A stretch of 64,000 nucleotides of DNA from the NCBI GenBank assembly GCA_013177805.1, contig JABLXU010000021.1:23043-87042 (forward strand), in the 5' to 3' direction. This document shows positions 9,613 through 19,761 of the stretch, piece by piece. Each line of letters opens with the position of its first letter. Positions within the stretch are counted from its first letter, which is position 1. The notes under the pieces were generated by a model that saw nothing but the letters and a program-made list of their open reading frames with translations, ran no database searches and was not told where the DNA came from. Origin of the DNA: Candidatus Omnitrophota bacterium (GTDB lineage: Bacteria; Hinthialibacterota; Hinthialibacteria; Hinthialibacterales; Hinthialibacteraceae). Made by a program: the position numbers and the translations under genes.

Positions 9613-9900
9613 ATGGCAGTAAAGCCACTCGGAGACAGGGTTCTCGTAAAACGGTTGGAAGAAAAAGAGGAGAAAAAAGGGGGAATCATCATTCCGGATA
9701 CAGCCAAGGAAAAACCCCAGGAAGCGGAAGTGATTGCTGTCGGTCCCGGCCGGCGCGGTGAGGATGGCAAACACATCCCCATCGAACTCAAGAAGGGAGA
9801 TAAGGTGCTGGTCAGTAAATACGGGGGAACCGATGTGAAAATCAATGGGGAAGAGCATGTCATTCTGCGGGAAGACGATATCCTGGCGGTGGTGGAGTAA
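9613..9900 (+). CDS. groES: Co-chaperonin GroES
   Basis: 95 residues, the normal length for the 10-kDa co-chaperonin that caps GroEL in the cytoplasm. The sequence starts [20 protein letters not shown], contains [20 protein letters not shown] (mobile loop and following strand), the [10 protein letters not shown] segment and ends with [15 protein letters not shown], all typical of Cpn10. The ATG at 9613 is preceded by AAAGGAG with a spacing of about 9 bases; longer in-frame upstream starts have no family support. It forms an operon with groEL, 77 bases downstream. Confidence 0.97.
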   Translation: MAVKPLGDRVLVKRLEEKEEKKGGIIIPDTAKEKPQEAEVIAVGPGRRGEDGKHIPIELKKGDKVLVSKYGGTDVKINGEEHVILREDDILAVVE

Positions 9901-9950
9901 GTGAACTTTCCAACCCCCATTCACATCGTGGGTCTTTCGAAACCAAGTAG

Positions 9951-11621
<1,671 letters not shown>

Positions 11622-11680
11622 TCATCGCCTGGCAGCCTGGACAATCTTGGTTTTGCCACCACAAACCACCCAATCTCCAA

Positions 11681-11707
11681 AGCCGTCTGGTTCAGACGGC
11701 TTTTTTC
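11681..11707 (+). terminator. groESL terminator
   Basis: AGCCGTCTG and CAGACGGCT form a perfect 9-bp stem with a GTT loop, followed by a T6 run. It lies 60 bases behind groEL. A group IIC intron begins four bases after the T run, which is the known preferred insertion position of that intron class. Confidence 0.93.
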
Positions 11708-11710
11708 TTT

Positions 11711-12075
11711 GTGCGCCCGGCAGGGCGCGTCGACTTGGAGGTGCAAGTCCTCTACAGACCCGACAGGGGGAACTGTTAGCCGGACGGCAAGGGCGTCCAC
11801 CGCGAGGTGGAGTCTGAAGGAAGCCGCAGGCAAACCGCTGGCCCGACGAACAGAAATCGCATACGAGACGTGCAGGCCGGATGAGAAGGCGAATATTTTC
11901 AAAGTCCCATACCTGTACGGAAGGCATGCCCGTATATGCGGCGGACATAAGCGGGAAGGTCGATGCGCATTACCCGGGGAGGTCTGTCCATATGACACGC
12001 TTTTGATTAGAGGCGGCATATCCCTCCATTCCGTACGAACCATCAGGGTTACACCGGACAACAGAAGGTTGTATA
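11711..12075 (+). mobile_element. Group IIC intron, 3'-truncated remnant
   Basis: The stretch begins GTGCGCCCGGCAGGGCGC, a typical group II 5' end, and continues with the conserved domain I blocks AACTGTTAGCC, GGCAAGGGCGTCC, AGTCTGAAGGAAGC and GACGAACAG, then with TTACCCGGGGAGGTCTG at about 11971-11987, which is characteristic of class C introns around domain III. It starts right after the groEL terminator hairpin, the classic IIC target. No reverse transcriptase/maturase reading frame and no convincing domain V/VI hairpin is present before glgP at 12154, so the element appears to have lost its 3' part and could not move or splice alone. The right end is approximate. The open frame running through it is not a protein gene. 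Confidence 0.82.
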
Positions 12076-12153
12076 AATGGATAATATCCAGGAAAACCGG
12101 TTGGCTGATCCGAACACAAATTCACTCCCTGGCCCGCAGAGAGGAACTCTGGG

Positions 12154-14709
12154 ATGAAAATTCGATCCTTTTACGTGACTCCCACCCTGCCCGATGAATT
12201 GAAGGCGCTCAAAGACATCGCCATGAATTTATGGTTTTCGTGGAACTGGGAAGCGGTCCGGCTATTTATCCGTATTGATGCCGATTTGTGGGAAAAAGTT
12301 TACCAAAACCCGGTGGCCATGCTTGGCCAGGTCCCCCAATCCCGTTACAAACAATTGGCCCAGGATGACAGTTTCGTGGCCAATGTGGAACGGGTTTACA
12401 GAGATATGCAGGAGTACATGGACCAGAAAAAATGGTTCCTGCGCGCGTATGAAGACCGTAAGACGATGCAGGTCGCCTATTTCTCCTGTGAATACGGCCT
12501 GGATGAGGGATTGCCTATCTATTCCGGCGGCCTGGGAGTGCTCTCCGGTGACCATTTGAAATCCTGCTCGGATTTGGGCATTCCCTTGGTGGGCGTGGGT
12601 TTGCTCTACCGGCAGGGCTATTTCCGGCAGCGGCTTAATTCGGATGGCTGGCAGATGGAAGAGTATCCCGAAAATGACTGGTACAACATGCCGGTCACCC
12701 TCGAAACCGATGAAAAAGGGGACCCACGCCTGATCACCGTGGAGATGGGCGATCATCCGGTCAAAGCTCAAATCTGGCGGGTTCAGGTGGGTACCACGCG
12801 GCTTTATTTGCTGGATACGAATTTCGATCTCAACGACCCCTGGGCGCGGGAAATCACGACCCAGCTGTATGGCGGTGACCGGGACATGCGCCTCCGCCAG
12901 GAATTGCTGCTGGGCATTGGAGGAGTCCGGGCTTTGCGGGCGCTAGGCATCGCGCCCACTGTGTTTCATCTCAACGAAGGCCATTCGGCGTTTCTGATCT
13001 TAGAACGGATCCGGGAAATCATGAAATCCCAAGGGATCTCGTTCTTCGAGGCCCGCGAAGCGGTCCGGCAATCCAATGTGTTCACCACGCACACGCCGGT
13101 CCCCGCCGGCAACGAGCAATTTGATTCTCATCTCCTGAAAAAATATTTAGAAAAATCCATCCGGGACCTGGGGATTGGTTGGGATCAGTTTCTGGATTTC
13201 GGCCGTGTGAATCCCCGCGATGAAAACGAGCCGTTCGGCATGACGGTTTTTGCCTTGCGTTTCGCTTCCTTCCGCAATGGGGTAAGTGAATTGCACGGTC
13301 AGGTATCGCGCGCCATGTGGCGGGGGATCTGGCCCAGTGTCCCGGTCAATGAAATCCCCATCACACATATCACCAACGGTATTCATACCCGCACGTGGCT
13401 GAGCCACGATATGGAGAGCCTGTTTGAATCCTACCTAGGCCCCCGGTTCTCCCAAAAACCATGGGAATTCGATGTATGGGAGCGGATCAATCAAATCCCG
13501 GGGATCGAATTGTGGCGGACGCATCAGCGGCGGCGCGAGCGTCTGGTCTTTTTCGCCCGCAAGCGGCTCCGGATTCAGATGCAACGGCGCAACGCGAAGC
13601 AATCGGAAATCGCGGCGGCCGAGGAGGTTCTCAATCCGCACGCCCTGACCATCGGTTTCGCCCGCCGGTTCGCGGCCTACAAGCGCGCTTTGCTGCTCTT
13701 CCATGACATGCAACGTCTAGCGAAGTTGCTGAGCAATCCCGACCGTCCGATTCAAATTCTCATCGCCGGTAAAGCGCATCCCCAGGACAATCCCGGCAAG
13801 GAAATCATCAAGAACATCATCCATAACATCCGGGAGGAGCCGTTCCGTTCCCGGATTGTTTTTCTGGAGGATTACGACATCAATGTTGCCCGTTATCTAG
13901 TCCAGGGTGTGGATGTGTGGCTCAACACGCCCCGCCGCCCTCTGGAAGCCTCGGGCACCAGCGGGATGAAGGTGGCCGCCAACGGAGGATTGAATGTCAG
14001 CATTCTGGATGGCTGGTGGTGTGAAGGATTCTCGACCGATACCGGCTGGGCCATCGGGCGCGGAGAAGAATACAAGGATCCTGTTTACCAGGACGAGGTG
14101 GAAAGCCAGGCGTTATACGACTGCCTCGAAAACGAAGTGATCCCCACTTTTTTCGATCGCGATTCCACTGGCCTGCCCCGCGAATGGGTGAACAAGATGA
14201 AAACCTCCATGCGCATCCTGGGAGCCTACTTCAACACCCACCGCATGTTGCAAGAATACACGGAGAAACTGTACCTGCCTGCCCACCTGGTCGGTCAACG
14301 GATGGCAATGGAATCCTGCAAGTACGCCAAAGCCTTGGCCGCCTGGCGGAAACGAATCCGCGATATGTGGGGTCAGGTCTCCATCCAGAAGGTGGAATCT
14401 TCCATCACCAATTCGGTCCTGCACGTGAACGACGTCCTGACGCTGAACATCGAGGCTTCCCTTGGCCACCTGACCCCGGACGACGTCGTGGTGGAAGTGC
14501 TTTGTGGTTCCTTGAACTCCCGGGGCGAGCTGGAAAATCACGTTTTATACCAAACCGACTTTGTCGGTCCCGTGCGGGATGATGTCTATTCCTTCAAGGT
14601 GGACATTCACTGCCATGAAAGCGGGCGGCATGGCTACGTGGTCCGGATCCGTCCCTTCCATCCCGATTTGATCCGCAACTTTTCTATCGAATACGTGACC
14701 TGGGGGTAA
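12154..14709 (+). CDS. glgP: Alpha-glucan phosphorylase (GT35, short type)
   Basis: 851 residues, matching the short bacterial alpha-glucan phosphorylase type that carries a DUF3417 N-terminal domain (about 10-120, LPDELKALKDIAMNLWFSWN). The enzyme releases glucose-1-phosphate from glycogen or maltodextrin using pyridoxal phosphate. Seen: YFSCEYGLDEGLPIYSGGLG (~110-130), VFTTHTPVPAGNEQFD (~309-324), GFARRFAAYKRA (~507), and EASGTSGMKVAANGGLN around 600-615, with the lysine near 606 expected to hold PLP. A GAGAGGA ribosome binding site precedes the ATG. It is followed by pyruvate kinase after 153 bases, so glycogen breakdown and lower glycolysis genes are neighbours. Confidence 0.93.
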   Translation: MKIRSFYVTPTLPDELKALKDIAMNLWFSWNWEAVRLFIRIDADLWEKVYQNPVAMLGQVPQSRYKQLAQDDSFVANVERVYRDMQEYMDQKKWFLRAYEDRKTMQVAYFSCEYGLDEGLPIYSGGLGVLSGDHLKSCSDLGIPLVGVGLLYRQGYFRQRLNSDGWQMEEYPENDWYNMPVTLETDEKGDPRLITVEMGDHPVKAQIWRVQVGTTRLYLLDTNFDLNDPWAREITTQLYGGDRDMRLRQELLLGIGGVRALRALGIAPTVFHLNEGHSAFLILERIREIMKSQGISFFEAREAVRQSNVFTTHTPVPAGNEQFDSHLLKKYLEKSIRDLGIGWDQFLDFGRVNPRDENEPFGMTVFALRFASFRNGVSELHGQVSRAMWRGIWPSVPVNEIPITHITNGIHTRTWLSHDMESLFESYLGPRFSQKPWEFDVWERINQIPGIELWRTHQRRRERLVFFARKRLRIQMQRRNAKQSEIAAAEEVLNPHALTIGFARRFAAYKRALLLFHDMQRLAKLLSNPDRPIQILIAGKAHPQDNPGKEIIKNIIHNIREEPFRSRIVFLEDYDINVARYLVQGVDVWLNTPRRPLEASGTSGMKVAANGGLNVSILDGWWCEGFSTDTGWAIGRGEEYKDPVYQDEVESQALYDCLENEVIPTFFDRDSTGLPREWVNKMKTSMRILGAYFNTHRMLQEYTEKLYLPAHLVGQRMAMESCKYAKALAAWRKRIRDMWGQVSIQKVESSITNSVLHVNDVLTLNIEASLGHLTPDDVVVEVLCGSLNSRGELENHVLYQTDFVGPVRDDVYSFKVDIHCHESGRHGYVVRIRPFHPDLIRNFSIEYVTWG

Positions 14710-14862
14710 AACAGCCCGGCGGACTTCCTATCCCAGGCCTGAGAGAGATGATGTATGATTTGGAAATTCTGCATTGTTTCGATTCTCTTCCTGTGTGGAT
14801 TTCCAAAACATCCGGAAAAATGACTTTATATCATTGGATCTTCTTTTCCATCCGCGAAAACC

Positions 14863-16257
14863 ATGAGACGAACCAAAATCCTCTGTACAATTGGGCCGGC
14901 TTCCAAATCCCCCGAGATCCTGCGCCACATGGTGGAGAGCGGCATGAATGCCGTCCGTGTCAACACCAGTCATGGCGCGTTCGATGATTACCGGGAAATC
15001 ATTCAGACAGTCCGGTCCCTGGCGGATATCCCCATCGTGATGGATACCCAGGGACCTAAAATCCGTCTGCGCATGACCGCCAGTTTGCGGGCTGTCACAG
15101 GCAACACCATCCGCATTGGCTTTGATCCCCGGGATGAATTCTACTTGGACGCCGATGTTTACGATGCTCTCCAGCCCGGCGACCGGGTGTTGCTGGATGA
15201 CGGCGCGTTCGAGGCGGTGATCGAGGAAGTCAAGGACCGGGCCATCCGGATCCGCTTTAATAACGGTGGGCATCTCATTAGTGGACGGGCGGTCAACTTC
15301 CCCAAGAAGCCGCTGCCGCTTCCTCCCCTGACGGCCAAGGATATGCAAAGCCTGGTCTTCGCGCGCGAGATGAATGTGGATTTCATCGGCCTCTCCTTTA
15401 CCCGGGGCAAGGAAGATATACTGGCCTGCCGCCGCCACCTGGGGGACGATACCATCAAAATCATCGCCAAGATCGAGAACCAGCAGGGCATCGACAATTT
15501 CGAGGAAATCCTCGAATACGCCGACGGCGTAATGATCGCGCGCGGCGACATGGGCGTGGAACTGGCCCCGGAAGAAGTGCCCATCATCCAAAAACGGCTG
15601 ATTCGCGAATGCAACGCCCATAACAAACTGGTGATCACCGCCACCCAGATGTTGCAATCCATGATCTTCAATCCCAGCCCCACGCGGGCGGAAATCTCCG
15701 ATGTGGCCAATGCGATTCTGGACGGATCGGATATGGTTATGCTCTCGGGCGAAACCGCTACCGGCAAGTACCCCGTGAAGACTGTGCAGATGATGTCCCG
15801 CATTGCCCAGTACGCCGAAAAATTCGTGCATATCCACAACCGTCCCCTCAAAGCGGGCGATGTGGAGCGGGCTATCTGCGATTCCATCGAAACGCTCTGC
15901 GAAGCCGCCCATGTGACCAAGATCGTCTCCGTGACCCGCCGCGGCAACACCGCGAAACTCATTTCCCGCTTACGCCTCCAGCCGGAAATCCTGGCGCTGA
16001 CCTCCCAAGAGAAAACCTTCCGCGAACTACACATGTATTATGGAATTCATCCCATTATGTATCCCAACCTGCCCGGCTCGATCCGCACCGCCACGGCCGG
16101 CATGTTTCTCTACGAAAAGGGGCTGATTCAAGAGGACGACTTAGTTCTTTTCGCCTCGGGGGAATACAATCCCCGGGGCCGCACCACCAACACCATCCAG
16201 GTTTTACGCATGCGGGAACTCCTCGAGTATTGTCAGACCTTCGGAATTCCGCAGTGA
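14863..16257 (+). CDS. pyk: Pyruvate kinase
   Basis: 464 residues, the length of bacterial pyruvate kinases without the extra C-terminal domain. It converts phosphoenolpyruvate and ADP into pyruvate and ATP in the cytoplasm. Seen: the N-terminal RRTKILCTIGPASKSPE, NTSHGAFDDY, the catalytic-lysine motif IIAKIENQQGIDN (~204-216), GVMIARGDMGVELAPEEVP (~226), and VITATQMLQSMI followed by PTRAEISDVANAILDGSD and MLSGETATGKYP. The order of the barrel and C-terminal allosteric-type domain is normal. The ATG at 14863 lacks a strong ribosome binding site. No other glycolytic gene is adjacent. Confidence 0.95.
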   Translation: MRRTKILCTIGPASKSPEILRHMVESGMNAVRVNTSHGAFDDYREIIQTVRSLADIPIVMDTQGPKIRLRMTASLRAVTGNTIRIGFDPRDEFYLDADVYDALQPGDRVLLDDGAFEAVIEEVKDRAIRIRFNNGGHLISGRAVNFPKKPLPLPPLTAKDMQSLVFAREMNVDFIGLSFTRGKEDILACRRHLGDDTIKIIAKIENQQGIDNFEEILEYADGVMIARGDMGVELAPEEVPIIQKRLIRECNAHNKLVITATQMLQSMIFNPSPTRAEISDVANAILDGSDMVMLSGETATGKYPVKTVQMMSRIAQYAEKFVHIHNRPLKAGDVERAICDSIETLCEAAHVTKIVSVTRRGNTAKLISRLRLQPEILALTSQEKTFRELHMYYGIHPIMYPNLPGSIRTATAGMFLYEKGLIQEDDLVLFASGEYNPRGRTTNTIQVLRMRELLEYCQTFGIPQ

Positions 16258-16317
16258 GAAAGAGAAAGATCCTATGGAAGGGATTGGATCTCAGAGGAGT
16301 CCAGCTTGGAGGTGATT

Positions 16318-16590
16318 ATGGCACTAGCGAATGAAGATCTCACGGCACCATCGGTAGTTCCCCGAGTCGATCGGTCCGGTATGCGCGTGAGAACGGAACT
16401 GAATGACTCCAGTGGGTGGAAAATCATGACAACCATTTCGGGTGTGGAGTTTTCCATCTGTTACTCACGACGCGTTACGGCCGAGATTGATGGGATCTCT
16501 GTAAATCTGATCGGACTGGAGGATCGGAAGATCAACAAACAGACCAGCGGCCGGAACAAAGACTTGAACGATTTGGAGCCACTGCCCTAG
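16318..16590 (+). CDS. Small hypothetical protein
   Basis: 90 residues from the ATG at 16318, which sits behind GGAGGTGAT, a near-perfect complement of the 16S rRNA 3' end with ideal spacing; this decides the start against an earlier in-frame TTG. The protein is polar with no signal or membrane segment; a central WKIMTTISGVEFSICYSRR stretch looks like two beta strands and the C-terminus is Lys/Asn-rich. No family is recognised. It stands alone, 60 bases behind pyk and 300 before the metal-resistance operon. Confidence 0.55.
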   Translation: MALANEDLTAPSVVPRVDRSGMRVRTELNDSSGWKIMTTISGVEFSICYSRRVTAEIDGISVNLIGLEDRKINKQTSGRNKDLNDLEPLP

Positions 16591-16704
16591 CCGGGAACGA
16601 ACGGCATTCTCGTTTGTTACCGGATTTGTCACGATTTACACGAATGCGGAAATTTTTCAGGGCGATATTCGGAGTGTGAGTGTGCATGGGAAAACTGATT
16701 GATT

Positions 16705-16743
16705 CCTTCTCCCTTGAGAGAGGATCAGGGTGAGGGCTGAAAA
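16705..16743 (+). repeat. Intergenic hairpin repeat, copy A
   Basis: CCTTCTCCCTTGAGAGAGG followed by ATCAGGGTGAGGG. It is a copy of the widespread CCCTCTCCC-AGAGGGAGAGGG-TCAGGGTGAGGG intergenic repeat that recurs in this window at 19531, 39226, 45061, 55707, 58983 and 59118. Confidence 0.65.
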
Positions 16744-16808
16744 TAATAAATCCCTCCTTTATCTGCAACGAGTACAGGATTGCCGCATTTCCATATGGAC
16801 TTCCGCCT

Positions 16809-16837
16809 TTGCTTTTCCGTATCTCCTAAGGTAAAAT
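16809..16837 (+). promoter_or_regulatory. Promoter of the metal-resistance operon
   Basis: TTGCTT (16809-16814), a 17-base spacer and TAAAAT (16832-16837) form a good sigma-70-type promoter. Transcription would start near 16844, directly in front of the operator palindrome at 16849, so a bound repressor would block it. The operon reading from here is the ArsR-family regulator and the P-type ATPase. Confidence 0.6.
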
Positions 16838-16848
16838 CATCCATACAA

Positions 16849-16870
16849 CGATTGAATATATGTTCAATCG
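16849..16870. promoter_or_regulatory. ArsR/SmtB-type operator palindrome
   Basis: Perfect 8-bp inverted arms CGATTGAA and TTCAATCG around a TATATG spacer. Arms with TTGAA/TTCAA around an AT-rich six-base centre match the operators of the SmtB/CadC/ZiaR branch of ArsR repressors. It lies 27 bases upstream of the regulator's ATG and just behind the predicted transcription start, so autoregulation is inferred. Confidence 0.75.
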
Positions 16871-16897
16871 TTATTCATATGAAACGGAGGACTTGCC

Positions 16898-17299
16898 ATG
16901 AACCAGGTTCTCTCCTCCAAAAACGGCGCGCGGGATGTGTGCGAGGTGGTCTTTATCGACCACCAGAAAGTGGAACGCGTGCGCCAAGCGTTGCCTAGCC
17001 TGGATGTCTTCTCTTATCTGGCCTATACCTTCAAGGCGCTGGGAGATCCCACCCGCGTTAAGATGCTCTATGCCTTGTCTAAGGAAGAACTGTGCGTTTG
17101 CGACATGGCGGCTTTGTTTGGTGTGACGCGCTCGGCTATCTCGCACCAACTCCGCACTTTGCGTAATTTGCGGCTGGTCAAGTACCGGCGCGATGGCAAG
17201 GTAGTGTATTACTCGTTGGACGATGACCACGTGACCCGTTTTTTGCGGGACGGCATGGATCATGTCCGTGAGTACGTTTTAAACGACCAGCGCCTCTAG
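16898..17299 (+). CDS. ArsR-family metal-sensing repressor (CadC/SmtB-like)
   Basis: 133 residues. A winged-helix DNA-binding domain (about 40-125) contains KALGDPTRVKMLYAL, the metal-site motif ELCVCD (~63-68) at the start of the recognition region, and VTRSAISHQLRTLRNLRLV as the helix-turn-helix. An extra N-terminal Cys (DVCEV, ~14) and a C-terminal DDDHVTRFL...H segment offer further ligands, as in CadC/SmtB-type sensors of Cd, Pb or Zn. Such proteins leave their operator when metal binds. It has its own operator upstream, a CGGAGG ribosome binding site, and is followed after 12 bases by a P-type metal exporter, which supports this role. The exact metal cannot be told from sequence. Confidence 0.9.
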   Translation: MNQVLSSKNGARDVCEVVFIDHQKVERVRQALPSLDVFSYLAYTFKALGDPTRVKMLYALSKEELCVCDMAALFGVTRSAISHQLRTLRNLRLVKYRRDGKVVYYSLDDDHVTRFLRDGMDHVREYVLNDQRL

Positions 17300-17311
17300 G
17301 AGCATCGGATT

Positions 17312-19450
17312 ATGGAGAATTCATGCAAACGCCTGACTCTTCACGTGCAAGGATTGGATTGTCCCAATGAAGAAAAACTCCTGCGCAAGGCGTTTCAAGG
17401 CCGCGAGGGTGTCCGGCCCTTGGCGTTCGATCTGATCCAGGGACGCATGACCGTGGAGTATGATCCCGCGCGGGTCCAGGAAGAAGAGATCCATGGCTGG
17501 ATCGCCTCGACTGGCATGAAGACCTCCAGGCCCCAATTCAATCCTCCTCGTTCTCCCTATTCAGGTGGGGTGTTCGGACAGGGGATTCTGCGCGAATCCC
17601 CCCTGCTTCTGGTAGCCGCCGGTTTGTTGTTATTGTCCTTTGGTTCATGGGTGTCCGGAACTCCGGAATGGATTACCGAAACCGTTCTAGCCGGAGTACT
17701 GGTGAGTTCCGCCTGGAAACTGGCCCCCAAGGTTTGGATGGGATTTCGCGCCCTGCGCTTCGATATGCATGTGCTTATGGCCATCGCCGTGGCTGGAGCG
17801 ATCGGCTTGGGAGAATGGTCTGAAGCGGCAATTGTGGCTTTTCTCTTCGCCCTGTCCCAGGAGTTGGAAAAATTCAGCATCGGCCGCGCGCAAAGCGCCA
17901 TTGAAAGCCTCATCGCTCTTTCCCCCGCCACAGCCGATGTCATCCGGGATTCTGGAATTGAAAACCATCCCGTGGAAGACGTGTTACCCGGAGAGCGCAT
18001 CCTGGTGCGGCCCGGTGCCCGGATTGCCCTGGATGGCAAAGTCATGCGTGGCTCCTCCTACGTGAATGAAGCGCCGATTACCGGCGAATCGGTTCCCGTC
18101 CCGAAAGGAGAGGGCAGCACCGTATATGCGGGATCTCTAAACCAGGATGGCTCGCTCGAAATACAGGTGGACAAGCGCGCGCACGAAAGCACCCTCGCGC
18201 GGGTAATCGAACTGGTCGATAACGCCCGTACCCGCCGCGCCCCCGTGGAACATTTGGTGGACCGCTTCGCCCGGGTCTACACGCCAGCCGTCATCGCCCT
18301 GGCGGTTGTGCTGGCGCTAGCGCCTCCCCTCCTGGGAGGTTTATGGCCGGATTGGATCTACCGGGCTATGGCTCTGCTGCTGATCTCGTGTCCCTGCGCG
18401 TTGGTGATTTCCACGCCGGTTTCTCTGATCTGCGCGCTGACCTCGGCGGCCCGGAACGGAATTCTGATCAAGGGCGGGGCTTATCTGGAAGAAACCAGCC
18501 GCACCCGGGTAGTGGCCTTTGACAAAACCGGCACTTTGACCTCCGGCCGCTTGCGGGTCGCCCATGTCGTGGCGCTGAATGGCCAGCCCATGGAGGATGT
18601 GATCCGCCTGGCGGCGGCTGTCGAACATCATTCCCAACATCCCTTGGCCCGGGCGGTCGGAGCCTATGCGGAAACTTCTTGCCGGCGCGGGGTTCCCGAA
18701 GCCCGGGATTTTATCAGCTTCCCCGGCCGGGGTGCGATGGCCGAGGTGGAAGGCCGGCGGATTCTGGTCGGCAATCACCGCTTTTTCCACGAAAAGGGCT
18801 TTTGTTCCGAAGAAATGCACGAACGGATGGTGCTGCATGAGCAGGATGAACGGATCGCGGTTGGTGTGGCCGCTGATGGCATTCCCCTTGGCGCCATCCT
18901 GATCGAAGACACCGTGCGCCCCGAAGCGGCCGCTTGTGTGCGAGCGCTAAAGAATTTGAATATCAGCCGGGTGATCCTCTTATCCGGGGATAACGCGGGA
19001 ACTGCCCGGAAAATCGCGGACGATGTGGGAATCGAGGAGGTTCACGCGGAACTGCTGCCCCAGGACAAGGCCAGCCTGATCGAAGAGTTGGCACGCCAGG
19101 AAGGCCATGTACTGATGGCCGGGGACGGTGTGAACGACGCGCCCGCCCTGGCTGCCGCCACGGTAGGAATCGCCATGGGCGCGATCGGCGCGGATGTGGC
19201 TCTCGAAACCGCTCCGGTGGCCCTGATGAACGATGATCTTGGCAAAATCCCCTGGCTGATCTGCCACAGCCGCCGCACCGTGCGGATCATCGGCTGGAAC
19301 ATCGGTCTCGCCTTGGGAATGAAGATGTTTTTTGTTCTGATGGCGATTCTCGGATGGGCGACCTTATGGATGGCGATCCTGGCCGACATGGGGACCTCAC
19401 TGCTGGTGACCTTCAATGGCATGCGGTTGCTTAAAGGGAAAACGGCGTGA
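17312..19450 (+). CDS. zntA: P1B-type Zn/Cd/Pb-exporting ATPase
   Basis: 712 residues. An N-terminal heavy-metal-associated domain (~7-75) carries GLDCPNEE, a variant with one Cys in place of the usual GMxCxxC but acidic residues as in Zn/Cd/Pb pumps. Then follow membrane helices, APITGESVPV (actuator TGES), the membrane metal site SCPCAL (~358-363), the phosphorylated DKTGTLT (Asp ~405), HHSQHPLA and AGDGVNDAPAL. It pumps divalent soft metals out of the cytoplasm at ATP cost. AGGAG just upstream decides the ATG. It is cotranscribed with the ArsR-type repressor ahead of it. The symbol is by family; cadA would be equally fair. Confidence 0.92.
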   Translation: MENSCKRLTLHVQGLDCPNEEKLLRKAFQGREGVRPLAFDLIQGRMTVEYDPARVQEEEIHGWIASTGMKTSRPQFNPPRSPYSGGVFGQGILRESPLLLVAAGLLLLSFGSWVSGTPEWITETVLAGVLVSSAWKLAPKVWMGFRALRFDMHVLMAIAVAGAIGLGEWSEAAIVAFLFALSQELEKFSIGRAQSAIESLIALSPATADVIRDSGIENHPVEDVLPGERILVRPGARIALDGKVMRGSSYVNEAPITGESVPVPKGEGSTVYAGSLNQDGSLEIQVDKRAHESTLARVIELVDNARTRRAPVEHLVDRFARVYTPAVIALAVVLALAPPLLGGLWPDWIYRAMALLLISCPCALVISTPVSLICALTSAARNGILIKGGAYLEETSRTRVVAFDKTGTLTSGRLRVAHVVALNGQPMEDVIRLAAAVEHHSQHPLARAVGAYAETSCRRGVPEARDFISFPGRGAMAEVEGRRILVGNHRFFHEKGFCSEEMHERMVLHEQDERIAVGVAADGIPLGAILIEDTVRPEAAACVRALKNLNISRVILLSGDNAGTARKIADDVGIEEVHAELLPQDKASLIEELARQEGHVLMAGDGVNDAPALAAATVGIAMGAIGADVALETAPVALMNDDLGKIPWLICHSRRTVRIIGWNIGLALGMKMFFVLMAILGWATLWMAILADMGTSLLVTFNGMRLLKGKTA

Positions 19451-19530
19451 GAGTTTAGTATTCATTTCCCCGCGCAATGTTCTTTTTCAATGCTTTATTC
19501 GTGGCATGAACAGGAATGAGCCTACGAACA

Positions 19531-19569
19531 GATTCCCTCTCCCTCTGGGAGACGACAGGATGAGAGAAT
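19531..19569 (+). repeat. Intergenic hairpin repeat, copy B
   Basis: GATTCCCTCTCCCTCTGGGA followed by a degenerate GACGACAGGATGAGAG. Same family as the copies at 16705 and 39226; here the second half is mutated. Confidence 0.6.
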
Positions 19570-19696
19570 GCAGGAAAGAAAGTCGTTCTTTTTACGCAAT
19601 CCCGCAAATGGCATGATAGTTATTTTATTATCTATTATGGATCTTGTCTGCATACTGGGGAGAATCAATAATTATATTTTTATTATAAGATTTTCC

Positions 19697-19726
19697 TTGA
19701 AATTTCCTCCATAGCTATGCTAGAAT
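19697..19726 (+). promoter_or_regulatory. Promoter with ATAGCTAT copy 2
   Basis: TTGAAA (19697-19702), 18 bases, TAGAAT (19721-19726) form a good sigma-70-type promoter for the ArsR-family gene at 19762. The palindrome ATAGCTAT (19711-19718) lies in the spacer and a second TAGCTA follows at 19728-19733, one and a half helical turns away. An operator inside the core promoter of an ArsR-family gene suggests that the regulator represses itself. Confidence 0.6.
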
Positions 19727-19761
19727 TTAGCTAATATAACATCCAGCCACGGCATAATAAT

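Noticed and set aside
11709..12197. Open frame of 162 codons across the intron remnant
   Set aside because: The underlying sequence is conserved structured group II intron RNA; the translation resembles no protein and overlaps glgP.
14728..15912. Long leftward frame opposite pyruvate kinase
   Set aside because: Antisense shadow; the sense frame carries all kinase motifs.
16852..16880. Promoter TTGAAT-17-TCATAT overlapping the metal operator
   Set aside because: Its transcription start would fall within the ribosome binding site of the regulator; the upstream TTGCTT/TAAAAT pair fits better.
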